From Golubevia sp. BC0850 (Eukaryota > Basidiomycota > Exobasidiomycetes > Golubeviales > Golubeviaceae), in contig JAAVVG010000004.1 of assembly GCA_012976225.1 (NCBI GenBank), positions 1,054,001 through 1,118,000 of the forward strand: DNA of 64,000 nucleotides. The letters run 5' to 3'. Each line of letters starts with the position of its first letter. The stretch's first letter is position 1. Below are positions 24,520 to 36,420 of this stretch, one piece after another. Made by a program: the position numbers and the translations under genes. The notes under the pieces were generated by a model that was not told the DNA's origin, did not search any database, and worked only from the letters and a program-made list of their open reading frames with translations.

Positions 24520-26242
24520 ATGGAACTCTTTCAAGTCAAGCAAGCAAGACGAGAGAGCGGTACTCCTTATATCTTGGACTCCATTCCAGAAGATGTCACG
24601 ACAGTGATCGTCAAGTTCGTTAAAGATTGGTCCGAAGTGGGAGGGAATGAGCAAGAGAGAGAGGCAAGGAGAAAGTGAGTATTTGCACACAAAGTCCCGG
24701 GTGAGGTAGACTACATAAGAAGAGACACTGAGATATACTTAGACTTGTTCTCCTATCTTTTTGCCAGATTGAGAGACTCTACTCTCTGGAGCGTCACCCT
24801 GCTTTGCACCAAGACTCATCCGATCTGGCAACTAAGCCTTCTATGCGATGTTACTGTATCTCTAACGACCTTGCTATCTCTCTACAGATGCCTGGAACGA
24901 TATGTGAGACTGATCAAATCCCTCAGATACAAAGAGCCTTCAGGCGCTTCAGAAACAGATGCAGATCTACAAGCAGCTGCCCACAGGTTTGCCGTCGCTC
25001 AGACTCAGCAAATGCTCAAGACCACTTCGAAGACGGCTGTCAAGTAGTTAATAAATCCATCCTCCGGTCCCTATCCAATCTCCAATCACTCATCGTGATG
25101 AGTCCGATGTTTGTTCCTCGACTTCAACGTGGAGTGGATGGAAAGTTTAGACCACTTCCGTTCTTCACCAATTCTTTCAAGAGAATCTTCATTTCAGCGA
25201 AGGGTGGCGATTCCTCAAAGGATCTGTCAGCCAGGAATGTAGTCTGGATTATGGTTTACTGTCAAACTCTTCGACAAGCCGCTTTTGGGTTTACAACAAG
25301 TTCCATTGAAGACTTCGACTTGTTATCAGAGTTTAAATCAACCTTTAAGGGTCGATAGCATGTGACTCAACTGGCTCTAAAGGTTCAATTCGTTTTTCAG
25401 AGTCGGATCGTGAGACGTGCTGGGGTCTGCCTAGAGAACAGAGTAGGAAATGGATTGGAGGGAACAAAAAGACGGAATCTATCTGGAATTTACTCCAAGT
25501 CACCAAACAGTTATCCTCATTAGAGATCTGCTGGCAAGAGGCAGATGCTAATCGCAGTGACGATCCAGATCTTCACACAAACTGCTCATCGAGTCTACAT
25601 CTTTGCCGCGGCTTAAAGAATGTGCGCTACGTCGGAATTTCATTTCCTCCAAAAGATTCAACTGATTCCTCCCTCTTCAAGGCCCTCAAAATATGGTCGT
25701 TAGATGTCGTTTGTGTAGAATTCGTCAGGCATAAAGTCAAGCTGCCTAAGAATGCAGAAGTTCTTCACGTGCCATACTGCAATTCTTACGTCAACAAAGG
25801 AGTCCTGGTGTTCAACTTCTTAGAAGAGTTCTACCTAGCTACTCTAGTCCGATCCACTTCTTTACCCAAGGTAAGACTTGTGGTAGTTCCTGCTGTGCCA
25901 CTCGACCCAGATGGGAAGCCACCGAGTGCTTCAATTGACTTGAATAATTGGAAAGAGAACAGAAAAGCACTTGAAAATTTGGAAGCTTTCAAAAGTGATG
26001 AAGTACTATTGAAGAAGTTGAAGGTTGGAGATATGGGTGAGTAGAAGCGCCAGAAAGTCACGACTCGCCATCATGAGATCTATTTCGAGGTCTCAAAGAG
26101 TGCCCTTTGTTTTGCACCTTCTTCTTCCGCTGATTCCTTTTTATTCAATTTTTTTCCTTCTGTATCTTATTGCTATCCAGTGGGTGATCCTATGAAGGAC
26201 GAGATCTGTCTGTCCACCTTCCCATCTTTGTATCCTTGGTGA
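24520..26242 (+). pseudogene. F-box-like family protein, copy B (nearly full length, disrupted)
   Basis: Exon 24520-24674 starts at an ATG and carries an F-box-like segment (SIPEDVTTVIVKFVKDW). It splices in phase to 24768, encoding LRDSTLWSVTLLCTKTHPIW. The frame ends at TAVK plus TAG (25047) and resumes one frame away as VNKSILRSLSNLQSLIV. A TAG at 25357 interrupts STFKGR from HVTQLALKVQFVF, and the frame shifts again near 25400 into ESDRETCWGLP. From there it stays open to 26036, then splices in phase to 26181-26242, ending VGDPMKDEIC...LYPW. A 50-base intron from 25351 to 25400 would repair the last two defects. However, the skipped segment is conserved as protein in copy A, so I favour decay. 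Function is unknown; F-box/LRR-like is tentative. Confidence 0.65.
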
Positions 26243-26766
26243 AGGATCAGAACTTCGGTCGGCTGTCACTTCATAAAAATCTCTTTCATTCGGGATCCCT
26301 CTGCTATTTTCTCTGCTCGCGAGCCTGTTCAAAGTCGGTGATTGGAACTTAAATGGTCACGGAAACAATCCAATTCGTGAATCCTTCGCCATTCAATTAC
26401 ATTGTTTTCACACATACTGTTTTAAGGTCTCCAGTGTCTCGAGAAGCCAGACTTCTTTTTCCTAAGCCATTTTGACTCTGGTCTGTTCCCACGTTTGCCC
26501 TCACTTTCATCTAATCAGCTTTGTTCTCTACTTTCTCAGTCGGTCTTTTCTTGTGTCAAAAGCACACGTTCGAGTTTCGGCTTCACTCAGGAAAAGCTTG
26601 GGCAGCAAGCTCTGATTGCTTATTTAGGACTGAGTCTGCAGATGATACAACACGGAGGCGCATGGATTGAATGAAGGTTTGGAAAGATAATTACGTGAAG
26701 TTTGGTTTTGATTGAAAGAGCGACGCGGAATGAGAGAAAAAGAAAGTGAAAAGATCTATGACGAGA
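26243..26766. other. Convergent intergenic region
   Basis: These 524 bases lie between the 3' ends of copy B and the large disordered-protein gene. I see no exon or RNA gene. Confidence 0.5.
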
Positions 26767-29700
26767 TCAATGAGAAGAAGAAGGCGAAGGAGAAATGATT
26801 GAGGTAGGGCTTTGAAGAGTGATGAGTGGAGGCTGAGAGTCTGATAGGGCATAGAGTGAGGTTTGTTCGCTTTGATTTGAACTGATACTTGAAGAACTCG
26901 GGTGATGAACGTGATTGGATGCTCGAGTTTGGGGAAAGGTTGGTTTAGAGTATTTCTGCGATTGAAAAAGCATTCCACTCATCGAAGGACGTTGAGGCGA
27001 TGGGGTGAAAGTGTAAACGAACGGGTCATCTTGACTGAATTCCTCCTTCTCTTCGACGTCGAAATCATCTACGGCTTCTTCCGAAGCCATGGAGCTGAGG
27101 CTAGGATAATGCTTCATCCCCATCTCATCGTCCAAGTCGAGATCACCCCCTGGAGTTGGACTTGCAGGAGTCGAAGGACGATTGTAGGATCTGATCTTCT
27201 CTCCAGCTCCGTAACCTGCGCGAATGAAGTTTTCGGCTTCTGGCGAGAGAGCACTCCATCTGATTGGCGAATCAAGATAGTCTCTATCTGTGAGCTGATG
27301 AGCATCGGCGATGATTCCGGTTTCGAGAGGTCGACACATCGCTCGAGACTCAAGGAGGAACATGGCTGCATCTCTAGCGTTTCGAGGTGGCTTGAAGACT
27401 GTCGAACCAGGGGGGGAAGAAAAGTAAAGATAAGCCGCTGCCTACGCCTCGCAACCACAAAGGAACACTTACCTGATAGCAAGTAGTTCGAGAAATCAGT
27501 GTCTGGAAATCTTCTCCTGTTTTCAATCAGCAGATCCAAACTCTCATCGATGTCAGAGACATCGAAAGAGTCGGTGGTAGTCTCCCAAGACGAGTCTCCG
27601 GCTTCCTCGAAGACTGGTTTGACCCCTGATAGATGAGAGCGTGAGTAGCCTGGAGAGGTGTTGCTGGTAGATTCGAATTGGAAGAAAGAGTTGCCTTCGT
27701 TGGGCCCGAAGTCTCTCGAGGAGTTTGAGATATCGAATTGGGAGTTCTCCAGCTCTATGGAATCCAGAGAGGCTTCCGGAGAGAAGAAGCTTCTATCTGT
27801 AACTTGAGGTTCGAAGAAATCGTCCGGAGTCTCTGGAGATACGGAATGAGCGTTTGGACGGGTAGGAGAAGTGACTAAAGCAAAGGGAAATAACGCAGTA
27901 GGAAACGGTCAGTATTGGGTGCAGAAGATGAAGAGGTTACTTCTACACTCACTCTCGGCTCTGCATTCCATCTCAGGTTCCACTCCCTCCTCAACATCTT
28001 CGTACGAAATCTCCTCTAGAGTCTCTATCCAGATTCTCGAAGGTTCTGAAGGGCTTCTACCGAACAAAGTGGAGGCTCGAGAGGTACAAACGCTCTCCAC
28101 CCGAGCTGTTCTGACTTCCACCTCCATTTCTTCCTCTTCCTCTTCCTCTTCCTCTTCAGAGCAACTCAAACCGAAGCTAGAGTCTCCTAATGAAAGAGGG
28201 CGATCAACATCTCTATGACCTTCATTCGATTCGGAGGTTAAAGTGATCCTAGGAGCGCTGCTCAGCCTTTCCGATTTCTTGGCTGGACCGAGGGAACTGC
28301 CGTTCGAGAATTTTGTTCCAGTCTTCCTTTCCAGAAGCTCTTTACTTGAGGAAAGCTCATAACTCGATTCGGACTTGTCCATCGCTTCCAAAAAAGAGTT
28401 TCGCTGAGTCTTGCGAAGGTTTGGAGAGTTTTCCTCCTCGAAAGCTGGAGCCAAGAGTCGAACGGTGGCAGGTGGAGTCTGGTCGTCCATTCCGGGTAAG
28501 AGAGGAGCAGAGGCTAGAAGAGAGGAGTTGAAAGCGCTGAAAGGCTTGTTAGTTGAAGCAGGAGGCGAAGGAGGGAAGTCACTCTTCAGCTCCTTGAAGA
28601 GCCTTTTAGGCGTTGTACTGCTCCCACCTCTCGGTCCTTTCATTACTTCTTGCCAAGCAGAAGACGTCGAAGGGACGCTGACCAGACCTACGAACGGAGG
28701 AGAAGCTACATTCAAAGCTTGAAGAGGTAGGCGAGGAGGGTTGGTTTTGACCTGACCGAGTCCTTGAGTCTTGGATCCATTGCCGATCTGCAAAGCTTCT
28801 TGTAAGCTAGAGCTCGACTTCAACGTCCCCTGCCGTCTTTGCTCGGTCGAAGGAGAACGTGGACGACGTGGAAGTGGACAAGGGGATTCGTCCATGTTGG
28901 AAGATATGCAAGTCATCTCCTCGGCGTAGGCGTCGTCCAGATCTCGACATTCTTCGATTTGATCCCCTTCCGACGATGATTGAGAGCTAGAGTCAGGAGA
29001 AGATCCAGTGAAATCTGATTCCTGACTTGCTCTTGATCCTCTTTGATTGGTGCGAGACCTTAGAAGCACAGGGCTCTCGAGGCTACTGTTGCCTCCTTCT
29101 CTGAAAGTGGACGGCTGAGAAGAAGGAAGGGAGTTTCTTCCTACAGCTTCGAAGATAGGAGAGTTAGAATCCCCAGTCGGCATCACACCTTGGATGAGGA
29201 TGCGAGGCGGAGGTGGCCATTGAAATCCAGAATGAGCAGAGCCACTTTCCATCGAAGAGGTAGAACCTCTGTCTTGGAGGCTCCTTCTATCCCAAGTTCC
29301 TTGAACCGAGAGCAAATTTGATGAAGAGAGAACGTTCGGACTTGAGACAGTCTCTTCTTCCTCCCCTTGAATTTCTTCCAACTCGGTTCCGACCACTCCT
29401 TCGATCAAGCTCTCCAGATCGTCCTGATCCTCCTCGTACTCGCTCTCACTGCTGCTGATCTCCGTAGATTCATAAGTCATGATAGATGCCCCAGTAGTAA
29501 GACCACTAGCTCTTCTATCATTTCTCTCTTGACGTGAGTAGGCCGCCAGCATCTCTTCGTGTTGCCATTTCTCAGGGGTCAACGAGATGGTTGGAGCTGG
29601 GGAGTGAGCTTGAGTTGGTTGCATCGATCCAGAAGCTTGAGAAGCGAGCGGAGATCTGAATGTTCGACCAGGAGTAGACAATTTCTTCGGAGTAAAAGCC

Positions 29701-32700
29701 ACTCCGAGACTAGAAGCTGGAGAACGAGAAGATCCTTCGAAACGAGTGATGAGAGAAGAAAGAACGTCGGTAGCTTCGCTTGCTTCTCTCCAAGTCGCTG
29801 CTGATTCTGGCCTCTCTTCTTCCATCCGAGATCGGAGGTTCGGAGAAGATTGTGAGCGGGAAGGCGAAGGCGTTCCTGAATGGTCTTGTCTTGAGCGATC
29901 CCAATCCACTCCAGCGAAGCGTCTGTTAGAATCGTCTTCGATTTGACGTCCTTTGCCCTTTGAAGGTCTGCTATGACCAAAGGTGGTACTAGCAGGAGAG
30001 AAGGAGCGCTCTGGCTCGTCGACGTCTGCCGTGAAACTGTAGGCGTCGAAGAAGCCTAGAGCCCCTCCTGGTCCTTCCAGATTCTCTCCATCTTCAGCCT
30101 CTACCTTGACCTCCCCTCGTAGATGGCTGTGACCAGCAGGAATCAGAGGTAAAGGCTCTCTCGGAGGTGGAGTAGGAGCTGGGGAGTTGAAGCTCATAGC
30201 GCTTTGAGATCTGAAAGGAAGTTTAGGTTTGAAAGTCTCTCCAGATTTTCCACTTGCCAGAGAGAGAGTAGTTGGAAGCTCTCCATCTTCCAGTTGCTTG
30301 GATTTCCTAGCTCTGATTCGATTCATCCTAGCCTTCTCCCTCTCTTTCCAGACCGCTTCCTCTCTGTTCTCTTCTCCATGAATGTCATTGAACAGAATGA
30401 GAGATGAGATCGTTAGAGCACTGCTTGTAGTTAGATCTTTCTCTCTCTCGCTGTTGATGCTCCCACTTCTATCTCTACTTGCTGATCTCCTGAATTTTGG
30501 CTTGTAATCACTGTCGTCGGAGCTGACGGTACTAGCACGACTACGAGCCGATCTTGGTGGAGCTAGAAGAGAGGGCGGCTTACCAGAAAAGTTGAAAGCA
30601 CTTGGTGGATAGTTGACTGTGGGACCCAGAGAGTTTGGAGTTCTAGTTTGAGCAGAGATGGTTTGAATTGGAGTTTCTTGAAGAGTACTCTTGGAGGCTG
30701 GGGGCGATCCTGCAGAGTTGAAATCGAAGTTGAAATCATTTGAACTTGAAGAAAGAGCGACAGAAGATCGACCTGGCTTCAACTTGAGGGGTCTCATCCA
30801 AGGTCTAGGTCTGAAATTCTCACTCTGCTCACGAAGAGCGGCTCTGGTTTCCAGAATCATTCCCAAGTCCGGCACTGAATCCTCTTTTTCTGCTCCGAAG
30901 CTCTCTGGATCCCTAGAACGCTTCTTCGAAGGCGAAACTAAAGCTGGGTTCAGCGTCGAAGATGGAGGTGGCATCTCTTTGAAGGTAGAACTAGAATTGA
31001 TGGTGAAAGATGGGATTGGTGGACGGAAACGCTGTTGAGCAGAAGCTTTCACTTTGGATAGATCTGATCCGAACTGATGAGATCCACTATCCTTGGAGGC
31101 TGTAGCGTTGGAAACGGTGTGAGAACGGGAAGTCCTTTGAACCTTTGTTGGCGAAGGACCATAAACGATAGCAGATTCCACGGGAGGTTGAGGTCCCTTC
31201 GACAGTTTCGAGGCTATTGAGTAGATAGAAGAAGACGATGTCAGAATCATGTCACAAGCAACGACGTCTGCTCTTTAGTCACTCACCAGTTCTCTGACTT
31301 TTCTTCCCACCAATCCCTCCGAAGCTTTTCTGTTTTTTCAACTTCAAAGAAGCCCACCAGCCAGATTGACTTTCAACTACATCTTCTTCTTCCTTCTTCC
31401 CATCGACTTTCTCCTCATTCTTTCCATCAGAAGGAATTCCCAACCCTTCCTCTCCTCTCATAAAAGCAGTCTCACCATCTAAATCAATCCAACTATCTCT
31501 AATATTTTCCTGCAAATTTCCAACATTCAAATTTCTAAAGCTAGTTTTCAGAAGAACTGATCTTCCCGAACTTAAATTTAAATTCGATCTAGTAGTTCTG
31601 AGTAATGATCTAGCATTTGCGAAGGGAGTTTGAGAAGTAGAAGTTGAACTGATAGTTGAGACTGAAGGTTTCTTGGGTCTTTCTGAAAGATTTGGAAGCG
31701 GTAAATCAGTAGCGGTAGGAATTGGTAAATCAGAAGTCAAATCATCAGTAACTTTTTTCGGCTCTTGGTCTTTTCTCAGAAGAGTTCTCCATTCAGAAGG
31801 AGCTATGGTTGGACCTATGCTGACTTTCCTTGTCTCTCTTCCTTGACCTTGCACAGAATGGGTTGAAGATTGAGATGTGCTCTCTTTACGGGTGGTTGAA
31901 GCTACTTTTTGAGAAATCGGAGAAATAGTAGTTGAAGAAGGAAAAGTCACGGCAGATGATTTCGATTCCAAGGTTTGCATTCCACCGTCAACTTTGAGAG
32001 CTTGGGAAGAAAAGCTAGCGTTAGTTGGCGATGCAACACTCCCAAACAGACCCATTGAGAAACTCGGTTTAGGAAGAGCTGGTAATGGAGGAACGTCTTG
32101 ACTTTCAGATCCATTTGGACGAATGGTTGAAATTGAGGCAAACCAATCTGAATCTGAATCTAGAGGTTCTTTTGATGCTGAACGAGATCTAGATCTAGAT
32201 CTTGGAGCTCCAAACCCAAGTCTCGAAGGAGTCTTGTTGGTGCTGAGTGAGTGTGTGAAAGAGAGGAGGACGGAGGACGGTGACGGAGATGAGCATGAAG
32301 TGTAGAAAAGATCACAAGACAATGCAGTATATGACTTACATCTTACTTTTGATGGTGTTCAGACCACTTCCTAAAGAAGAAGAAGACTCTTTGAAAGAGA
32401 AAGAGAGAGGACTTGTAGCTCTTGGGAATCTTTCATCCTCTTTCTCCTCAGTCCCTCCAGCGCCAGACTCAGAAAGACTAGGTCTAGGTGATTCCAAAGA
32501 AGCCTTGATGTTCTGAGCAAAAGTTCCAATCCTGTTCTTGCTCTGAGTAGGAATCTTTCTAGGTATTGCACTTGATCCACCACCAGCAGTTGCAACTCTT
32601 CCTCCTACTCCTCCATTCCCCCCTGATCTTCCAGTCTCTCCAGTGACACCATTCTCATTCTCTAAGTCTCCACTAAGACCAGTTCCGCCAAAGATCTTTT

Positions 32701-33424
32701 TATCCGTAGATCGATTGGCTCTTTCTCTTTCCTTTTCTTTCCTAATTCTACTTCTCTTATTTCTAGTATCCGGAGACACACTGAACTTTGATTTCAAGTC
32801 ATTTGATTGCGATTGAAAGTTATTATTAACTGGAGGTGGATGTTGACCAGAATTACTCTTGGTTGGAGTTGAGAAAGAATCCCTGGAAGGAGATGATGTT
32901 GGAGGAGTAGGAAGCGGCTTGTGCGTTACTTGCTTTTGAGAGAGATGGTTTGAATGGGTTTGATTCTCAGATTGATCGTTGTTAGATAAACCGTTGTTAC
33001 TTGAACCCAAGAAAACGGGCTGAGAAATTCTTTTAGATCTGATTGAATTGTTTGAAGAAGCGTTACTTGAAATTGAACTTCTAACGCTGTTGGAAGAAAG
33101 TTGCCTTAAATGTGAAGCTCTGGTTGGTCTAGAGAAAGAAATTGGTCCATGAGAGGGAGATAAGGAGGTTGGAGAGATTGGTCTACTAGGTAGATCTATT
33201 GCTTTAGAATTGCGATTGAAAGATTGAGTGTTGCTGGTTAGAGGAGGAGGAGGAGGAGGAGGAGGAGAGATGGGTCTTCGATGAGTCTTGGATCTTGAAA
33301 TTGGAGTCGAACTGGTTAGATGAGAAATTGAATTTGAACTAGAAGATTTTAATTGAAGCCTTGGAGTTCTACTCGTTGTGCTTCTTTGTTCCAAATTCCT
33401 TTCCCTTTGTCCTACAGCACTCAT
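26767..33424 (-). CDS. Giant intrinsically disordered protein, unknown function
   Basis: Exons 32340-33424, 31287-32242, 27953-31213, 27473-27874 and 26767-27398 join in phase to 2,111 residues. Four good introns (97, 73, 78 and 74 nt) tie the pieces into one gene. Most of it is Ser/Pro/Thr-rich and predicted by eye to be disordered. There is a polyproline run (33241-33266), an RSRSRSRSAS patch, acidic runs and many SP/TP sites typical of kinase targets. The most ordered-looking segment is near the C-terminus: PRNARDAAMFLLESRAM, RDYLDSPIRWSALSPEAE and FIRAGYGAGEKIRSY. That part could be a conserved domain I do not recognise. I chose the ATG at 33424, but the frame is open upstream to beyond 33600 and reads coil-like (QVEEAESKVKRVL). 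A longer N-terminus or another 5' exon is therefore possible. Neither a membrane segment nor a catalytic motif is seen. Confidence 0.7.
33241..33266. repeat. Trinucleotide (GGA)n tract coding polyproline
   Basis: About eight GAG/GGA units on the plus strand are read on the minus strand as a run of prolines in the giant disordered protein. It is length-variable in principle. Confidence 0.85.
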
Positions 33425-34194
33425 CGTCAACACTCTCTTAACCTTGGATTCAGCTTCTTCTACTTGGTCTTGACGAAACGAAACGTATTTCAGAAGTGAG
33501 GTGGATTCAGATTGAAAGAAGGAAAGAAAGATGAGACTTAGAACTTTTAAAAGGCTTCCAAGAAAATCGAGACCTTCCTTCACAATCTCATCGACATCTC
33601 GGACCTCTACAGAACAACACAACATGCGCGTGGTCAGGTGACGGTAGCCCCTCGCTTGAGTCTCTGAGAAATCAATCCTTTGGTTCACTCACGCGCTTTG
33701 CGAAGCAGAAAACCTCAGAGATGGCCAAGGGGTCAAGGTGATCCAGGCTTGACGAAGTGAAGTCGAAAGGTAGCTAGCTTCAGTTCAGAAAGATCTCTCT
33801 GCTTCAATCTTGAAGTTCATCTTACTCTGAAACCTTTAGAAATGATCAGAAGAAATGATGAAAAGATGTAAAAGTGGTGATAAGATTTTCATTGCGTGAC
33901 TCAGATAGAGAAATGGAGAGGTGTGAACCTCATACAAGAAAAGGGAGTAGAACAACAAAAAGGGTTTAAGATTCTTCATTGTAAGACATGATTCGAAACG
34001 AATAGAAAAGAATTTTTTTTGGAAGAGAAAAATGAGGTGTTGTGATGATATAATGGGGGGTTTTGGAGAGAGAAAGTTCATAAAAAGAGAAGGGGTGAGA
34101 GAGAAAGTGCGAAAGACTTTTGAAAGGTTCGATTCATAGACATGAAAAGAGAAGTTCGACCTTGGATCTCCTAGAGACATTGAAAGAGATTGGT
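33425..34194. other. Intergenic/leader between disordered-protein gene and hydrolase
   Basis: The first 200 bases may include an unresolved 5' exon of the disordered-protein gene; a gtgagt donor on the minus strand sits near 33690 and a TAG acceptor near 33604. The remainder is A-rich 3' flank of the hydrolase gene with no credible exon. Confidence 0.4.
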
Positions 34195-36420
34195 TCAGAA
34201 TCCTGCAGACAATTGGAAGAAAGGTGGACAAACGGTCAGTGAGGATTGAGAGAGAAAAGCAGGGGTTACAAGAACACTCACCTTGATCTTCCAAGAAGTC
34301 CTCAGCGGCTTTGAAAGTAGTTTGAACACTCTTGTGTAGAATACCAACCTAGAAGAAAGAGAGAAAAAAGGGGGAATCAGCTTTGATGAGACGAGTCACT
34401 TTGAGAAGTCAAGGTCAAGGTCGAAGAAACTCACATGCCCAGTGTTTGGAACGATGGTGTAACTGAAGTCAGCTTTTGGGAAGTACTGTTTAGAGTGAGC
34501 TGGAATTGAAGTACTTCCTGAACCACAGTCTCCATTACGAACGAGACCCTGAAAGTGAGAAAAGACGGAAGAAATGGGTCAAACTAGGTTTGAAACGTCG
34601 CCAGAGAAAATGACACCATAGAAGGAAACTTACGCTGATGGATTCGACTCCAGTTCCACAGAAAACACTGTCATCTTTTCCAATGATGATCTTAACGGAT
34701 CCAGTAAATTGAGGTGCGACGACGTTTCCAGCGTTTCTGTAAAGAGTAGAGAAGAGAGTTCGACGGTCAGCGAATGTCGAAGTTTCTACTACCTCGTCTT
34801 TCCTATTCGGCCACTCACGCAGTTAAAGCTTCTCCTAGAGTAATGGTTCCACGGTTCTCCTCGTCGTAGTCGAAGACATCTTGATCGTAGTCTGATGCAG
34901 CGGAGTAGAGGTACTTTCTTCCATCGGCGTTGGTGTTCGTTAAATCTGAAGTAGAGTTGAGGAAGAAAGGTGTTTCAGACGAATGGAGTCATGAGTGAAA
35001 GGAATCGAAGTTTGATGAAGACTCACAACCAAGAGCTAGACCAGCAGAGTTAGAAGGATGAACGAGAGCAGCTGGAGCAGCGACGGTTTGAATGGAGAAG
35101 ATTGGAACCTGTGAGAGAAACGGTTTAGAGAAAGAATGATTAGTTACTTCATCACCAACAGCTCTTATTGATCAAAAATAACAAAGACTTACCAAAAGAG
35201 AGTAGTCATTGGTGTAACCAGTCAAAATGTAAGAGTTGACGTCGTTAGGGTATTGCCTTTGTGAAGAGAGAAGAACGTGACAAAGTCAGTACGAGATTTG
35301 ATCAAAAACCACCATTCTATATCTATCAGTAAACTCACTTTGCATGTTGGTTCCCAAGAATGGACCCATAGGAGCCACCAACGAAGATAACCTTGTTAAA
35401 CTTGACTCCACCAGTGTGAGGTAAGGTTCCAGCACGTAACTTTGAGATGATGACGTGATGGATGTTGGTTTGCAAGTTCGCTTGAACGGTAGTGATTGGA
35501 TCTGGGTGATCAGATTCTCCAGCTCCTAGACGATCGATGCTGCGATGAGAAAATGGGAAAGAAGATTAGATTGTGGTGTTGATGTTGAAGAGAGTTGGTG
35601 GAGAAGTGACTTACCTAAGAGTTGGATATCCTAGCTTGGAGAAGTAGCTGTTGGGAGGAGAGTGAAGAAGAAGCAATGGGTAAGTATGAGATTGAGAAAA
35701 GGGGTGGTGACGGTGACGGTGACCGTGGTTGGAAGACTCACTTGACCCAAGAGTAAGTTTCAGGACGAATTGGGAAGTCCCAGTAGGCCATGGTCATGGT
35801 GGCTATAGAAGTTGAAAGAATATAAAGTGAATGGTAGCAGGAGAGTGGTCAGGAGAGTGGTCAGCTTGGGAGTGGACGGTGGATGACGACCACGGACGGA
35901 CGGTCGAGCTGACGGCGGTGTGACGTCAAGCTTACTTACCTGGATGAGCCAAGAACTGATTGTTAGATGAATTGTGTTAGATGAATTGGAAAGTAAAAGA
36001 AAGTAAAGTTTGGGAAAATAATTAACAAAAGGAAGAAAAAAAGAAAGTGTGAAGATGAACTGCATTCGGACAACTCACCTGGATAGTCTTAGCACGACTA
36101 GCAACAGTGACTTCAGGTTCACAATACTTCATGTTAATGTTGTAAGTACCAGAAGTCAATATGAGACCACCAAGAAGATTTCCTAAGGCAGTCTCTACTC
36201 CAGCCAAGATAGAATTGAGGATAGGTCCAACTCCTTGAGACAGGTCATAGGACGCAGGTATGTTGAAGGCCTTATTTTGAGCGTTGGCAGTGATGGGGAC
36301 CTTGAAAGTGCTACAAGTTGGACCAGAAGTACGTGGAGCTAGCTCTTGATCTTGACGAGAGGGAGAGGCGTAGGCCAAAGAGGCTAAAGTGAGAGGTAGG
36401 ATGGTGGAAGAGAAACGCAT
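34195..36420 (-). CDS. Secreted alpha/beta hydrolase (12 exons)
   Basis: Exons 36079-36420, 35940-35955, 35742-35802, 35615-35647, 35339-35539, 35193-35256, 35027-35108, 34819-34945, 34634-34736, 34435-34548, 34282-34348 and 34195-34202 close exactly in phase to 405 residues. The start has a signal peptide (MRFSSTILPLTLASLAYAS). The alpha/beta hydrolase core is clear: LSIDRLGAGESDHPDP, the nucleophile elbow VGGSYGS (Ser about 207), an acid strand IIIGKDDSVFCG (Asp about 331) and a catalytic His in NTGHVG (about 381). Cysteines in the cap region fit an extracellular protein. The substrate is unknown; related fungal proteins are annotated only as secreted hydrolases. The 16-nt, 33-nt and 8-nt exons are supported by phase and by continuity of motifs across them. 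Confidence 0.82.

Noticed and set aside
25351-25400. A 50-base GT-AG intron in copy B that would remove both a stop and a frameshift
   Set aside because: The skipped segment reads QLALKVQFVF and is conserved as protein (QLALKIGFVW) in copy A with synonymous differences. The donor is also poor, so decay is more likely than an intron; RNA-seq would decide.
34195-34294. Read-through end of the hydrolase into open frame 33836-34294
   Set aside because: The gtgagt donor at 34281 and CTGCAG acceptor at 34203 give a clean 8-nt last exon; the read-through sequence is hydrophobic and Ser-rich, without family likeness.
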